DNA of 40,152 nucleotides from Parcubacteria group bacterium CG1_02_44_31 (GTDB lineage: Bacteria > Patescibacteriota > Minisyncoccia > UBA6257 > Brennerbacteraceae), in contig MNWK01000030.1 in NCBI GenBank assembly GCA_001872485.1, positions 1-40,152 on the forward strand, written 5' to 3'. Positions 26,121 through 39,882 of this stretch are shown in pieces. Both the position numbers and the translations under genes were made by a program. Every line of letters begins with the position of its first letter. The first letter of the stretch is position 1. Under the pieces are notes generated by a model. It saw nothing but the letters and a program-made list of their open reading frames with translations. It was not told where the DNA came from and made no database searches.

Positions 26121-26239
26121 ATGGAGTCCTCAGGGCGAAGCCCGTGGTACCTACTCTCTCGCCCTTTGGGCGACATCCCGAAATGCCATTCATCCATCCC
26201 GCAACGTACGGGATGGTTTTCTGGCGTGAGGGATAAAAC
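26121..26239. repeat. Dispersed structured element, copy 2
   Basis: ATGGAGTCCTCAGGGCGAAGCCCGTGGTACCTACTCTCTCGCCCTTTGGGCGACATCCCGAAATGCCATTCATCC ... GGTTTTCTGGCGTGAGGGATAAAAC. Confidence 0.8.
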
Positions 26240-26279
26240 TATTTATTTTATAAGAAAAGACATATGTCAAAACTAATAA

Positions 26280-27035
26280 TTAAATCTCTGGGCTTGGCGT
26301 GGGGGCAAACGATGCATTGAGCATCGTGGGTTCGGGTGACGCAATTTGCTCAATAAGTTCTGACTGCACTGTTTGTTCGCGCTGTTTTTCGTATACGATA
26401 ATTTTCTTTTGAATCGTCTCGCTGCGGAAAAAGTTCACAGCCCGAATTTCAATGGTATTGACTCCGGGGTTCAAGTAAACTGACTGGCGAAATGTATTTT
26501 GCTTAATTGATATATATTCGCCGTTCAACCACGCCGCTCTCACATATCCGCGGAACATTCCTTCAAGCACGACAGGGTTATCATGCGAAACGTCGTACTG
26601 CTGGCTCAATATGATGCGTACAGGCATTGCCAAGTAACCGATTTGAAACAGCACGTACGCAGCCACGGCAATCGCAAGCCATAACGCAGGATGCATATCA
26701 AATTTTTCCCACAAAAAATGCTTGGGCTGCGCAAAACGGTTCTTAGGCAATGTATCGAGTTTCCCAGATGTTTTACAACATCCCGACGCAACACAAACAG
26801 TAAATAGCTCTTCATACGATACATCGCATAGAACGCTGTATTTCTTCAATATGCCCAGGATATATGGCTGGCTAGGCAATTCTCCAAAACTGTTTCTTTC
26901 AAACGCAATAAGATATGCGTCCCGAACTCCTGATGTTTGCGAGAATTTTTCTATGGAAAAACCTGCGCGCTCCCTGACCGAACGCAACACATCGCCAATT
27001 GTATGGTGCTGTATGTCTGTTTCATCTCTTGCCAT
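26280..27035 (-). CDS. RodZ-like protein: cytoplasmic HTH + TM + extracytoplasmic domain
   Basis: TIGDVLRSVRERAGFSIEKFSQTSGVRDAYLIAFERNSFGELPSQPYILGILKKYS, single TM LWLAIAVAAYVLFQIGYLA. Confidence 0.8.
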   Translation of the reverse strand: MARDETDIQHHTIGDVLRSVRERAGFSIEKFSQTSGVRDAYLIAFERNSFGELPSQPYILGILKKYSVLCDVSYEELFTVCVASGCCKTSGKLDTLPKNRFAQPKHFLWEKFDMHPALWLAIAVAAYVLFQIGYLAMPVRIILSQQYDVSHDNPVVLEGMFRGYVRAAWLNGEYISIKQNTFRQSVYLNPGVNTIEIRAVNFFRSETIQKKIIVYEKQREQTVQSELIEQIASPEPTMLNASFAPTPSPEI

Positions 27036-27038
27036 ATG

Positions 27039-29252
27039 CTACGGATTCATTTTTCCCGACTCGTCCGCGCTTGATTCGCGCTGGTCCAACGCGTCCATTT
27101 CTGCCTCGTTTGCCTGCATATACACATCGCGCGGCTTGGCGCCATGGCCAGGACCAATGACGCCGCGCGCCTCAAGCATATCCAAGAGCCGCGCGGCACG
27201 CGCATACCCCACACGCAAATACCGCTGCAAAAGCGATGCGGACGCTTTTTGATACTTGACCACCACTGAATACGCCCGATCATACAACTCATCATCATCG
27301 CTTCCGTCCAACAAACTTATGCCTGTTTCATCAGGAATATCTTGCGCGAGCATCTGAACTAAATCAGGAGCGGCGTTAATATCGTTAAAGGCAATTTTTT
27401 CAGCAGTGTGCTTGATATACGAAACCACGCGCTCCACTTCTTCCTCGCTGATAAACGGCGCCTGAATGCGTTTGGGTTTTGAGGTTTCTGCTGAAATAAA
27501 CAACGCATCGCCACGACCCAAAAGTTTTTCAGCGCCCGCGCCGTCAAGAATCGTACGCGAATCCACTTGCGACGCAACTTGAAACGCCACACGCGAAGTG
27601 ATATTCGCCTTAATCAAACCGGTGATGACTTCGACTGATGGGCGCTGCGTGGATACAATTAAATGAATGCCAGTCGCACGCGCCATCTGCGCAAGACGGA
27701 CAATAATGCCTTCAAGTTCTTTGCCGTGCGCAACCATCAAATCGGCAAGCTCATCAATAACAATCGCGATGGACGGCAGCATGTCTTCGGATTTGCGTCC
27801 CGGTTTTGCATTAAACGAATTGGTATCCCGGCACTTTTCCTCAAGCAACAAATCATATCTGCGGTCCATTTCCGTAATAGCCCATTTCATCGCTACAATA
27901 GCTTTTCTTCCATCGGTGATGACCGGAGAAAGCAAATACGGAATACCATCATACGCAGTAAGTTCCACGCGCTTAGGGTCAACTAAAATGAATTTCAGCA
28001 ATTGCGGAGGATTGCGGTACATTAACGATGTCAATGCCGAATGGATAAAAATGGATTTGCCTGTTCCGGTCGCGCCCGCAACCAACAAATGAGGAAGTTT
28101 TGCAATATCGGTAAATACGGGTTCGCCTTTGACATTTCGTCCCAAAGGAACCAGCAAAGAAGCAGAGGATTGTTTCCATGCAAGATCTTCCAAAAGCGAA
28201 CGCAGCCGCACTATGCTGAATGTTTTATTCGGCACTTCAATGCCCACAAGCGACTGACCCGGAATCGGCGCCTCAATGCGTATGGGGTGCGCGGCCAAGG
28301 CCAATGCTAAATCGTTTTGAAGCACCACGATGTGTGCGAGCTTCACGCCCTGCGCAGGTTTCAAAGTATATTGCGTCACGGTCGGTCCCACATGCACCGA
28401 GCCCATTTCAACCGGGATGCTGAAATCCTCAAGCGTACGTTGAATAATCTGCGCATACACGCGAATATCTCCCGCTGACGGCTTCGCGCCGTCTGCGCTC
28501 AAAAGATCCAAGGGTGGAAATTCCCATGGCCCGAATATTTTTTGCATGCGAACTGCTTGCTCTTGCTTTTTTAGTTGCACAACTGGGATTCGCGCGTTTC
28601 GCTCTTTGGGTTCCATACGCGATTCTTGTTTTATTTTTTCTTCACGAGGAAGTTCAATGAGCTCGCGCTGCTTATGTGCCTCATACAAAACCAATTTTCG
28701 TTTCTCTAAAAACCCTGTAACCAATTCCCAAAAATCCATTAAAAATCCGGTGCAAAACACCGCGCTCAAAGCCACGACACTTGCCCAAAATCCAAACAAG
28801 TATTCAAGCGACGCCATAGCGCGACCTACGATGCCTGCGCGGTCTGGAAAAAATAAATCAATGAGCCCTAAAAATGACACAAGCATCAAACAAATGCCAA
28901 CCACCATGGTGAAATAAAACATCTCGCGGATGTCTTTGCCGTCGCGTCTCGCGAATAAAATAGCCAATACAAACAAGGTTAACGGAATGAGCGCTTTGAA
29001 ATCACCTACCAAATAGGCGAACCCTATTCTCAACGCATTTCCAACCGGGCCCGCAATACCCCAAAAAGCCAAAACTAAAATAAGCCCGACAGCTACGCAT
29101 AAGATGCTGATAATCATCCGCCGCGTTTCCGGAGCAAGTGATACTGAAACTGAGGGCAGTGAAAATTTGGGAAATTGTGAACGCTTTTTCCGTGCCATAC
29201 CAATGCTATTGTACCGTCTTGAAGCACAATTTTCAATGCGCTTTCCACGCAT
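27039..29252 (-). CDS. ftsK: DNA translocase FtsK/SpoIIIE
   Basis: PHLLVAGATGTGKSIFIHSALTSLMYRN, FILVDPKRVELTAYDGIPYLLSPVITD, HLIVSTQRPSVEVITGLIKANITSRVAFQV. Confidence 0.96.
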   Translation of the reverse strand: MRGKRIENCASRRYNSIGMARKKRSQFPKFSLPSVSVSLAPETRRMIISILCVAVGLILVLAFWGIAGPVGNALRIGFAYLVGDFKALIPLTLFVLAILFARRDGKDIREMFYFTMVVGICLMLVSFLGLIDLFFPDRAGIVGRAMASLEYLFGFWASVVALSAVFCTGFLMDFWELVTGFLEKRKLVLYEAHKQRELIELPREEKIKQESRMEPKERNARIPVVQLKKQEQAVRMQKIFGPWEFPPLDLLSADGAKPSAGDIRVYAQIIQRTLEDFSIPVEMGSVHVGPTVTQYTLKPAQGVKLAHIVVLQNDLALALAAHPIRIEAPIPGQSLVGIEVPNKTFSIVRLRSLLEDLAWKQSSASLLVPLGRNVKGEPVFTDIAKLPHLLVAGATGTGKSIFIHSALTSLMYRNPPQLLKFILVDPKRVELTAYDGIPYLLSPVITDGRKAIVAMKWAITEMDRRYDLLLEEKCRDTNSFNAKPGRKSEDMLPSIAIVIDELADLMVAHGKELEGIIVRLAQMARATGIHLIVSTQRPSVEVITGLIKANITSRVAFQVASQVDSRTILDGAGAEKLLGRGDALFISAETSKPKRIQAPFISEEEVERVVSYIKHTAEKIAFNDINAAPDLVQMLAQDIPDETGISLLDGSDDDELYDRAYSVVVKYQKASASLLQRYLRVGYARAARLLDMLEARGVIGPGHGAKPRDVYMQANEAEMDALDQRESSADESGKMNP

Positions 29253-29315
29253 GCATGCGAAAAAACCTGTGAGAAATTATCACTAAAGCAAAACGCAGCA
29301 AGTTCTAACAACAAG

Positions 29316-29344
29316 CCCTGTATGGGCGCGCTATGAACGCGCTG

Positions 29345-29363
<19 letters not shown>
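29316..29363. repeat. TIR element, family 1 (copy D), overlapping the rpoC 3' end
   Basis: CCCTGTATGGGCGCGCTATGAACGCGCTGTTAAAAATCTACTACAGGG. Confidence 0.75.
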
Positions 29364-33025
<3,662 letters not shown>

Positions 33026-33041
33026 ATGCTGTATATTGTTA

Positions 33042-36000
33042 TTATTCGTGCGCGCCTTCTTTTTGCGGCGCGGCTTGTTCATTGTTTTGCTGCTCATACA
33101 GGCGTTGTTTTTCAAACACATACTTTGCATTTCTCAAATCCACGGCAAATCCCATGGCCTTCAGCTCGCTCACCAATACCGCAAACGATGCGGGGATATT
33201 CGGTTTCTGAATCTTTTCTCCCTTAATCAATGATTCGTATGTTGCGGCGCGCCCGAACATGTCATCAGATTTGATAGTCAAAATTTCCTGCAAGGTATGC
33301 GCAGCGCCATACCCTTCCAAAGCCCACACCTCCATTTCCCCAAACCGCTGCCCGCCGAACCGCGCCTTGCCGCCAAGCGGCTGCTGGGTGATAAGCGAAT
33401 ACGGCCCGACTGACCGCATGTGAATTTTGTCTTCAACCATATGGTCTAATTTCATCATGTAAATGTATCCAACGGTAATATGCTCGCCCAACACGTCTCC
33501 GCTCTTGCCATCATACACTTTGGTTTGTCCTGATTCCGGAAGCCCTGCTTTTTTCAATTCCTGTTTAATATCTTCCGGGGTCGCGCCGTTAAACACAGGT
33601 GTAATCGCGCGGTATCCAAGTTCATGCGCGGCCCATCCTAAATGCGTTTCCAAAATCTGCCCGATATTCATACGCTTGACCACACCCAAGGGATTCAGCA
33701 CCACATCAACCGACCTGCCATCTGACAAATACGGCATGTCCTCTTCAGGAGCAATGAGGGACACCACGCCTTTGTTCCCGTGTCTGCCAGCAAACTTGTC
33801 TCCAACAGTCACTTTCCGAAGTTCGGCAACTTCAACTTGAATGCGTTTCAACACTCCGGCAGGAAGCTTGTCACCGCGCTCGCGCGAAAACACTTTTGTG
33901 CCAATCACGCGGCCATGGCGGCCATGTTCCAGCCGCAGAGATGTATCTTTAACTTCTTTTGCTTTTTCTCCGAAAATAGCGCGGAGTAATTTTTCTTCTG
34001 CCGTAAGTTCTGCTTCGCCGCGCGGCGTGATTTTCCCAACCAAAATATCATTTGCCTCAACTTCAGCTCCCACGTGCACGATTCCGTCTTCATCCAAATC
34101 CTTGAGTTTTTCTTCAGCGACGTTTGGAATATCGGGAGTTGTCATCTCTGCTCCGAGTTTCGTTTCCCTCACATCAAACGAGTGTTCATGGATATGAGTC
34201 GATGTAAACCGATCTTGCTTCATCAAACGCTCTGATAAAATTACCGCGTCTTCAAAATTATATCCGCTCCACGGCAAAAACGCGACAAGCAAATTTTGCC
34301 CCAACGACAACACACCATGGTCCATCGACTCTCCGTCAATGAGCACATCGCCTTTGTTCACATGCTGATTTTTCAAAACAACCGGGCGCTGGTTTATGCA
34401 GGTATATTGATTCGTGCGATAAAATTTATTCACATAGTACGTTTTGGCTCCGGTTGCACCATTTCCCGAATATTTCACTGTAACATGAGACGCATCAACA
34501 TCAATTACCACCCCATCGCCTTCAGAGCTTACCATCTGGTTGGAGTCGCTTGCCGCGCGCTCCTCAAATCCGGTTCCCACGAGCGGCGCCTCGGGACGCA
34601 CGCACGGAACTCCTTGACGCTGCATGTTTGACCCCATCAACGCACGATTCACGTCAGTATTTTCCAAAAATGGGATAAGGCCAGCCGCAACAGACACAAG
34701 TTGCTGGGGAGACACATCAATGTATTCTACTTCATCAACTGAAACAACCATCACGCCGCCTTGAAAACGCACGGTTACATCCTTTTTCAAAATATTGCCT
34801 GCATCGTCGCACGGCGTTGCGCCATGCGCGATTTTCGCTTTTTCTTCAGTATATGCATCCAGCAATACGACTTCCGAAGAAATCTTCCCATTTTTCACTT
34901 TCATATACGGAGTTTCAATAAACCCCAAACGATTCACCTTGCTTTGGCACGCGAACCTGACTACTAATCCGATATTTTGCCCTTCCGGCGTTTCAATCGG
35001 ACATATTCTGCCATAGTGGCTCGTGTGGACATCGCGCACTTCAAACCCCGCGCGCTCGCGCTTGAGCCCTCCGGGGCCCATGCTTGAAATGGAACGTTTA
35101 TGTTCAAGCTGCGCCAACGGATTCACTTGGTCTGTATATTGCGACAGTTGCGATGTCATGAGAAAATCCCTGATTGAACTCAGCAAGGGTCGGGGAACAA
35201 TCAACGCAGCTGGACTTGCGGTTGCGACATCAACCATAGACATTTTGTCTTGAATAATGCGGCGCATGCGTCCCATACCGACCAGCATGCGCTCTTTCAA
35301 AATCTCGCCTACTGATTTGACGCGACGGTTTCCTAAATGGTCCACATCGTCTGGAATTGCATCGGGGTCATTGTTTAATCTGATAATCTCTCGTATAACC
35401 GAGACAATATCTTTTTGCGAAAGCAACCGGTCAGCTTGCGTATACGCGCCGACATCTTTTGTGCCGTACAACCGCTGGTTCATTTTATGGCGCCCAACTT
35501 CGCCCAAATCATAGCGTTCACTTTTTTTGAAAATGCTGTCAATATATGCGCGCGCATTGTCGTATGCGGCAAGCTCTCCCGGCCGCATACGCTTGTACAT
35601 TTCCACATATGCGCGGGCTACATCTTGCGCAGGGTCATGCTTGAGTGTCTTTTCAATGAATTTTGAGGTTTTATCAATATCCTCAAACTCCTTCAAGATT
35701 CTCCCGTTTTCCTCTAAATCAAATACGCGCAACAACGATGTGACTGGTACGCGGCGTTTTTTATCAATACGCACGCTGATGATTCCTTGCGTATCCGTAT
35801 CAAATTCAAGCCAGGACCCGCGCGTAGGAAGCACTTTCGCGCCAAATAATTTTTTGGTTCGGAGCTTGCTTTGCGTAAAATACACACCAGATGACCTGAT
35901 AAGCTGCGAAATAACCACGCGCTCAACCCCGTTCATAATAAACGTTCCTTTTGGCGTCAGCATGGGAAGTTCGCCCAAATATACCTCCTGCTCTTTTACT

Positions 36001-36293
36001 TCTCCTGTACGTTTGTTGGTCAGGCGCACGCGAACACGAAACGATGCCTCATAAGTCAATCCGTCGCGGCGCGCTTTCAACTCGCTGATTTTCGGTTCGT
36101 CAAACCAATAATCCAAAAAACACAGTTCAAAATCTTTGCCGGTATAATCCTTAATCGGAGCATATTCATCAAGCACCTCCCGAATTCCGGTTTTCAAAAA
36201 CCATTCGAACGAATCGAATATAACCTTGTTCAACGGCGGAAGGTCCGCAAGTTTTTGTTTTCGTCGCGTAAAGACTTTTGTCTTGGCAAACAT
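33042..36293 (-). CDS. rpoB: RNA polymerase subunit beta
   Basis: FFMTSQLSQYTDQVNPLAQLEHKR-like rif region (FLMTSQLSQYTDQVNPLAQLEHKRSISSMGPGGL), SHYGRICPIETPEGQNIGLV; likely start MFAKTKVFTRRKQ. Confidence 0.98.
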   Translation of the reverse strand: MFAKTKVFTRRKQKLADLPPLNKVIFDSFEWFLKTGIREVLDEYAPIKDYTGKDFELCFLDYWFDEPKISELKARRDGLTYEASFRVRVRLTNKRTGEVKEQEVYLGELPMLTPKGTFIMNGVERVVISQLIRSSGVYFTQSKLRTKKLFGAKVLPTRGSWLEFDTDTQGIISVRIDKKRRVPVTSLLRVFDLEENGRILKEFEDIDKTSKFIEKTLKHDPAQDVARAYVEMYKRMRPGELAAYDNARAYIDSIFKKSERYDLGEVGRHKMNQRLYGTKDVGAYTQADRLLSQKDIVSVIREIIRLNNDPDAIPDDVDHLGNRRVKSVGEILKERMLVGMGRMRRIIQDKMSMVDVATASPAALIVPRPLLSSIRDFLMTSQLSQYTDQVNPLAQLEHKRSISSMGPGGLKRERAGFEVRDVHTSHYGRICPIETPEGQNIGLVVRFACQSKVNRLGFIETPYMKVKNGKISSEVVLLDAYTEEKAKIAHGATPCDDAGNILKKDVTVRFQGGVMVVSVDEVEYIDVSPQQLVSVAAGLIPFLENTDVNRALMGSNMQRQGVPCVRPEAPLVGTGFEERAASDSNQMVSSEGDGVVIDVDASHVTVKYSGNGATGAKTYYVNKFYRTNQYTCINQRPVVLKNQHVNKGDVLIDGESMDHGVLSLGQNLLVAFLPWSGYNFEDAVILSERLMKQDRFTSTHIHEHSFDVRETKLGAEMTTPDIPNVAEEKLKDLDEDGIVHVGAEVEANDILVGKITPRGEAELTAEEKLLRAIFGEKAKEVKDTSLRLEHGRHGRVIGTKVFSRERGDKLPAGVLKRIQVEVAELRKVTVGDKFAGRHGNKGVVSLIAPEEDMPYLSDGRSVDVVLNPLGVVKRMNIGQILETHLGWAAHELGYRAITPVFNGATPEDIKQELKKAGLPESGQTKVYDGKSGDVLGEHITVGYIYMMKLDHMVEDKIHMRSVGPYSLITQQPLGGKARFGGQRFGEMEVWALEGYGAAHTLQEILTIKSDDMFGRAATYESLIKGEKIQKPNIPASFAVLVSELKAMGFAVDLRNAKYVFEKQRLYEQQNNEQAAPQKEGAHE

Positions 36294-36410
36294 ATAAACA
36301 AAGCGAGACACAGCCACCCGGTCCGCAGGATGCTGTGTTTATATTTCTTTATATTATTTTGTGCGCGAAAAAATAAGAATGAAAAAAATTACTTGAAAAA
36401 GACAAACGCG

Positions 36411-36686
36411 TCATTGATTCCATATGCGCCCCGCGGCATATCCTTTTTCTATTGCCCGCGCAATTTCATTATGCAAAACACGTGTCGCGTCGGCAGTATG
36501 AATGGAAAGCGTTTCAAGAGTCGTAGGTGCTATTGTACGCATTTTAAAGAAATTGTCAAGCGCAGCCAAAAGGTCTTGCGATTCATCCACGTCAACATAT
36601 ACTATTCCGCCTGTGGTGAGCGAAGTCGAACCACCTGTGGTGAGCGGAGTCGAACCGCGCGAGGTCTTTGCTGAAACGAAAAACAC
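36411..36686 (-). CDS. Hypothetical protein with repeat-derived N-terminus
   Basis: IVYVDVDESQDLLAALDNFFKMRTIAPTTLETLSIHTADATRVLHNEIARAIEKGYAAGRIWNQ; N-terminus GSTPLTTGGSTSLTTGG is encoded by tandem repeats. Confidence 0.5.
   Translation of the reverse strand: MFFVSAKTSRGSTPLTTGGSTSLTTGGIVYVDVDESQDLLAALDNFFKMRTIAPTTLETLSIHTADATRVLHNEIARAIEKGYAAGRIWNQ
36611..36659. repeat. Two tandem ~24-bp repeats
   Basis: cctgtggtgagcgaagtcgaacca / cctgtggtgagcggagtcgaacc. Confidence 0.85.
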
Positions 36687-36819
36687 GTTGCGTATATGTT
36701 GTTAAGTGTACCGCGCGCGTTGTTTTTTAGCAATACAAGAAGTACAATACATCATATGTACTTATCACCAATTCGGTTGAAAATATTGCCAAATTGACCA
36801 GCAATTACACATCATCTTT

Positions 36820-38439
36820 ATGACTCAAGAAAACAAATATACGCTTCCGCTCTCTTCCCAAACTAAAACGCTGTTGGACGCAATCACGCATGAAGAACGA
36901 AAAACGAACGAGAGCCTGCTTTCCCCAAATCTTATCAGCGTGAGCAATCTGACGAGCGGCATTGAGTTTTTATACGAAAAAATCAGAAACGCGCTTGATT
37001 ACCATGAAGAGCATTTGTGGCTGAAAAACGCCATTTTTCGGATTTTGAAGCGTAATCTGCTCAACCTCCTTGCACATGAAAAAATAGGATTGGACCTTAT
37101 TGAAGAACTGACCCGCGGCAGGTATATAGAAAACAATTATTATCCGGAAAACAAGGCGTGGGAAATCGACGGGATGCTTGAAAAATACCGCGAAGCGTTT
37201 GAGGTTTTGGAAACCAAAACAACCGTGCCGGAAAAAACAATACGTGAGCTTGAGGAGTGGCTGTTGGAGTTCGGAGCAGTAGAACTTGCTGACTCGTTTT
37301 TGCAAAACACCCAGAACCGCGCGTATATCAACTATTTTTGGCAAAGCATCAAGGAAAAAATAGAGGTCGCGCCTGATGTGGCAGGTGAGGTGTTTAATGA
37401 ACAATTGTATCTGGCAGTATACCGCAATTTTTTGCAAGCTGACCCGATTATGGAGCAATATGAGCTTTTTCGCATCAAATACCCCGAATGGTTTTCCGAT
37501 TCTCAAAATGCCGCGCAAACTATCGGGCAAAACCTTGCGCAAATCAAACTATCCATCCAGCACACGCTTGCGTATCCGCTTCGCAAAGAACTTGACCGCG
37601 TGATGAAACGCCGCAGCTTATTGGTATTTTTATTAAAAGATTTAATCGCGCAAGAGCAAGAACATACGCAGCAAGTGCTTGATAACCCTGAAGAGCTTGA
37701 AGAAAAACTGAAAATTTTGTACCAGGCGCGGTATATAGCAGGACGCGCAAAACTCCAAACATCCGCAATACGCGCGCTCATTTTCATCATTCTGACGAAA
37801 ATGTTTTTGCTTTTTGTCGGGGAATGGCCATATCAAAAATTCGTTTCGCACAGCACGAACTACATCGCGTTGATACTCAATGCCATTGTGCCGCCGCTTG
37901 TGCTTATTGCTTCAACGCTTGCTATTAAAATGCCAGGTGAAGAACAAAATTTTTTGCGCATGGTCAGCGACTTTGAAAAACTCATCAGGCCAAGCGATTC
38001 CCTGCCTGCGCTTGACCGCATCAGAAAACCAAAGCAAAGAATTACACCTGTCAAAATCGCGTTGGGAATGATATATGGAGCAAATATCGCATTCACGGGA
38101 TGGATTTTGTATGCTCTGTTTTCGTTCTTTTCATACAACATCGTTGACGCAATCGTGTTTATCCTATTTTTGAGTTTGGTAAGCTTTTTTGCAGTCCGGC
38201 TCAGGAAAACCGCAAACGAACTTGCTGCTGTTGAAACCAAAGAACACGTGCTGACGACTATTATTGAATTCTTTCTGTTTCCCATAGTGGAAATCGGAAA
38301 ATTCCTTTCGCGCGCCATATCATCTATCAACATCGCCGTGTTCGTGTTTGATTTCTTAATTGAAACGCCTTTGAAATCCTTGACCAACATTTTAGAAGAA
38401 TGGTTTTCGTTCATGCGCGAACGCAAACAAAATTTGTAA
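36820..38439 (+). CDS. Uncharacterised 539-aa membrane protein
   Basis: Long soluble helical N-terminal half; several hydrophobic segments after residue ~310 (AIRALIFIILTKMFLLFVGEW, YIALILNAIVPPLVLIASTLAI, GWILYALFSFFSYNIVDAIVFILFLSLVSFFAV). Confidence 0.8.
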   Translation: MTQENKYTLPLSSQTKTLLDAITHEERKTNESLLSPNLISVSNLTSGIEFLYEKIRNALDYHEEHLWLKNAIFRILKRNLLNLLAHEKIGLDLIEELTRGRYIENNYYPENKAWEIDGMLEKYREAFEVLETKTTVPEKTIRELEEWLLEFGAVELADSFLQNTQNRAYINYFWQSIKEKIEVAPDVAGEVFNEQLYLAVYRNFLQADPIMEQYELFRIKYPEWFSDSQNAAQTIGQNLAQIKLSIQHTLAYPLRKELDRVMKRRSLLVFLLKDLIAQEQEHTQQVLDNPEELEEKLKILYQARYIAGRAKLQTSAIRALIFIILTKMFLLFVGEWPYQKFVSHSTNYIALILNAIVPPLVLIASTLAIKMPGEEQNFLRMVSDFEKLIRPSDSLPALDRIRKPKQRITPVKIALGMIYGANIAFTGWILYALFSFFSYNIVDAIVFILFLSLVSFFAVRLRKTANELAAVETKEHVLTTIIEFFLFPIVEIGKFLSRAISSINIAVFVFDFLIETPLKSLTNILEEWFSFMRERKQNL

Positions 38440-38537
38440 CCCGGCAATGAATTTTGGCAGCGCGCATACGCAAAGACAAAATCCTGCTAAAATTACTGCC
38501 CGGCGTAACCCCAATAACCTTGATTAATTCTTGACTT

Positions 38538-39746
38538 ATGAAACCTTTCCCCAAAAATTTTTTGTGGGGCGCGGCAATCTCAAGCTACCAAACCGAGGGA
38601 AATAACTTCGCAAGCGATTGGTGGCAATGGGAACAACAACCGGGCAACATCAAAGACGGTTCTGTGTCCAGCAGTGCGTGCGATTTTTGGAATCAATATG
38701 AAACATATTTGGATTATGCCAAACAAGCAGGTATGAACGCGTTGCGCATTTCCATTGAATGGGCGCGCATTCAGCCAGAACAAAATCAATGGTCTCAGCA
38801 GGCGCTTGACCATTATAAAAAAATCATTGGCGCTATGAAACAGCGAGGGTTGGAGCCTATTGTAACTCTATGGCACTTTACACTTCCTCTGTGGTTTGCA
38901 AAACAAAACGGATGGTTGAATGAAAATGCACAGGAATATTTTTTGCAATACGTAAAGCGTGTATATGAAACTCTAAAAAACGGTGTTCGCTACTGGATCA
39001 CCCTGAACGAACCAAGTGTATATTTATTCAATGGATTTATTACCGGTTCATGGCCGCCCGGGAAAAAACTTGCATTGCATCAGGCAGTAAGAATCCGGAA
39101 TAAGCTTATACGCATACATAAAGCCGCATACCATATATTAAAAAATCAAAATACCCTTGTCAGCATTGCTGCAAATCTGTCATGGGACACGGGCGCTTCG
39201 CAATATAAAAACATCAATCGCTTACTTGAATGGCTTCCTCCGCGCGGGAACGATTGGGCAATGCTTCACGCAACACAGCGCGAGTGCGATTTTATTGGAT
39301 TAAATTACTATTTCCATAACACCATCCGCGCCAATGTCTTGCATCCATTCGCATCTGTAACATCTTCCCACAAAGACCCATCCCGTAATTCAGACATAGG
39401 ATGGGAAATTGCACCGCAGGGCATATATGAAGTTTCAAAAAAACTCTACAAAACATTTCACAAACCAATTATGATTACTGAAAACGGCTTGGCTGACGCA
39501 AAAGATGAAAAACGCGCGCAATTTATCCGTGACCATGTTAAGAACATTGCGCAAGCAATTGAGAAAAACATCCCGGTTATTGGATACTTGCATTGGTCGC
39601 TTATGGATAATTTTGAATGGGCGCTTGGCAAAACCCCAAGATTCGGACTGATTGAAATGGATTACAACACTATGACTGCGCATCCCCGCCAAAGTTTATG
39701 GGAATATGGAACGCTCATTAGACAATATATCAACATCGCAAGTTGA
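38538..39746 (+). CDS. Glycoside hydrolase family 1 (beta-glucosidase)
   Basis: FLWGAAISSYQTEGN, WITLNEPSVY, PIMITENGLAD, GYLHWSLMDNFEWALG. Confidence 0.95.
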   Translation: MKPFPKNFLWGAAISSYQTEGNNFASDWWQWEQQPGNIKDGSVSSSACDFWNQYETYLDYAKQAGMNALRISIEWARIQPEQNQWSQQALDHYKKIIGAMKQRGLEPIVTLWHFTLPLWFAKQNGWLNENAQEYFLQYVKRVYETLKNGVRYWITLNEPSVYLFNGFITGSWPPGKKLALHQAVRIRNKLIRIHKAAYHILKNQNTLVSIAANLSWDTGASQYKNINRLLEWLPPRGNDWAMLHATQRECDFIGLNYYFHNTIRANVLHPFASVTSSHKDPSRNSDIGWEIAPQGIYEVSKKLYKTFHKPIMITENGLADAKDEKRAQFIRDHVKNIAQAIEKNIPVIGYLHWSLMDNFEWALGKTPRFGLIEMDYNTMTAHPRQSLWEYGTLIRQYINIAS

Positions 39747-39882
39747 TATTACTCTAAATATCGTCTTGCGATGTTAATAGATGAGTCGGCAAAACGAACC
39801 TTATCTTCTGTTGAAAACGACATCCCTCCGAAGTCCCGACAAGCGGGACGAAGGTGGATAAAAAAATTATTCAGAAAAACAA

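Noticed and set aside
26110-26193. N-terminal extension of the CsaA-like ORF
   Set aside because: These codons are the dispersed structured element; family alignment supports a start at MIHYEDFD (26109).
26121-26239. T-box call for the structured element because of GGTACCACGG
   Set aside because: Too short, no Stem I, no competing terminator; only superficial similarity.
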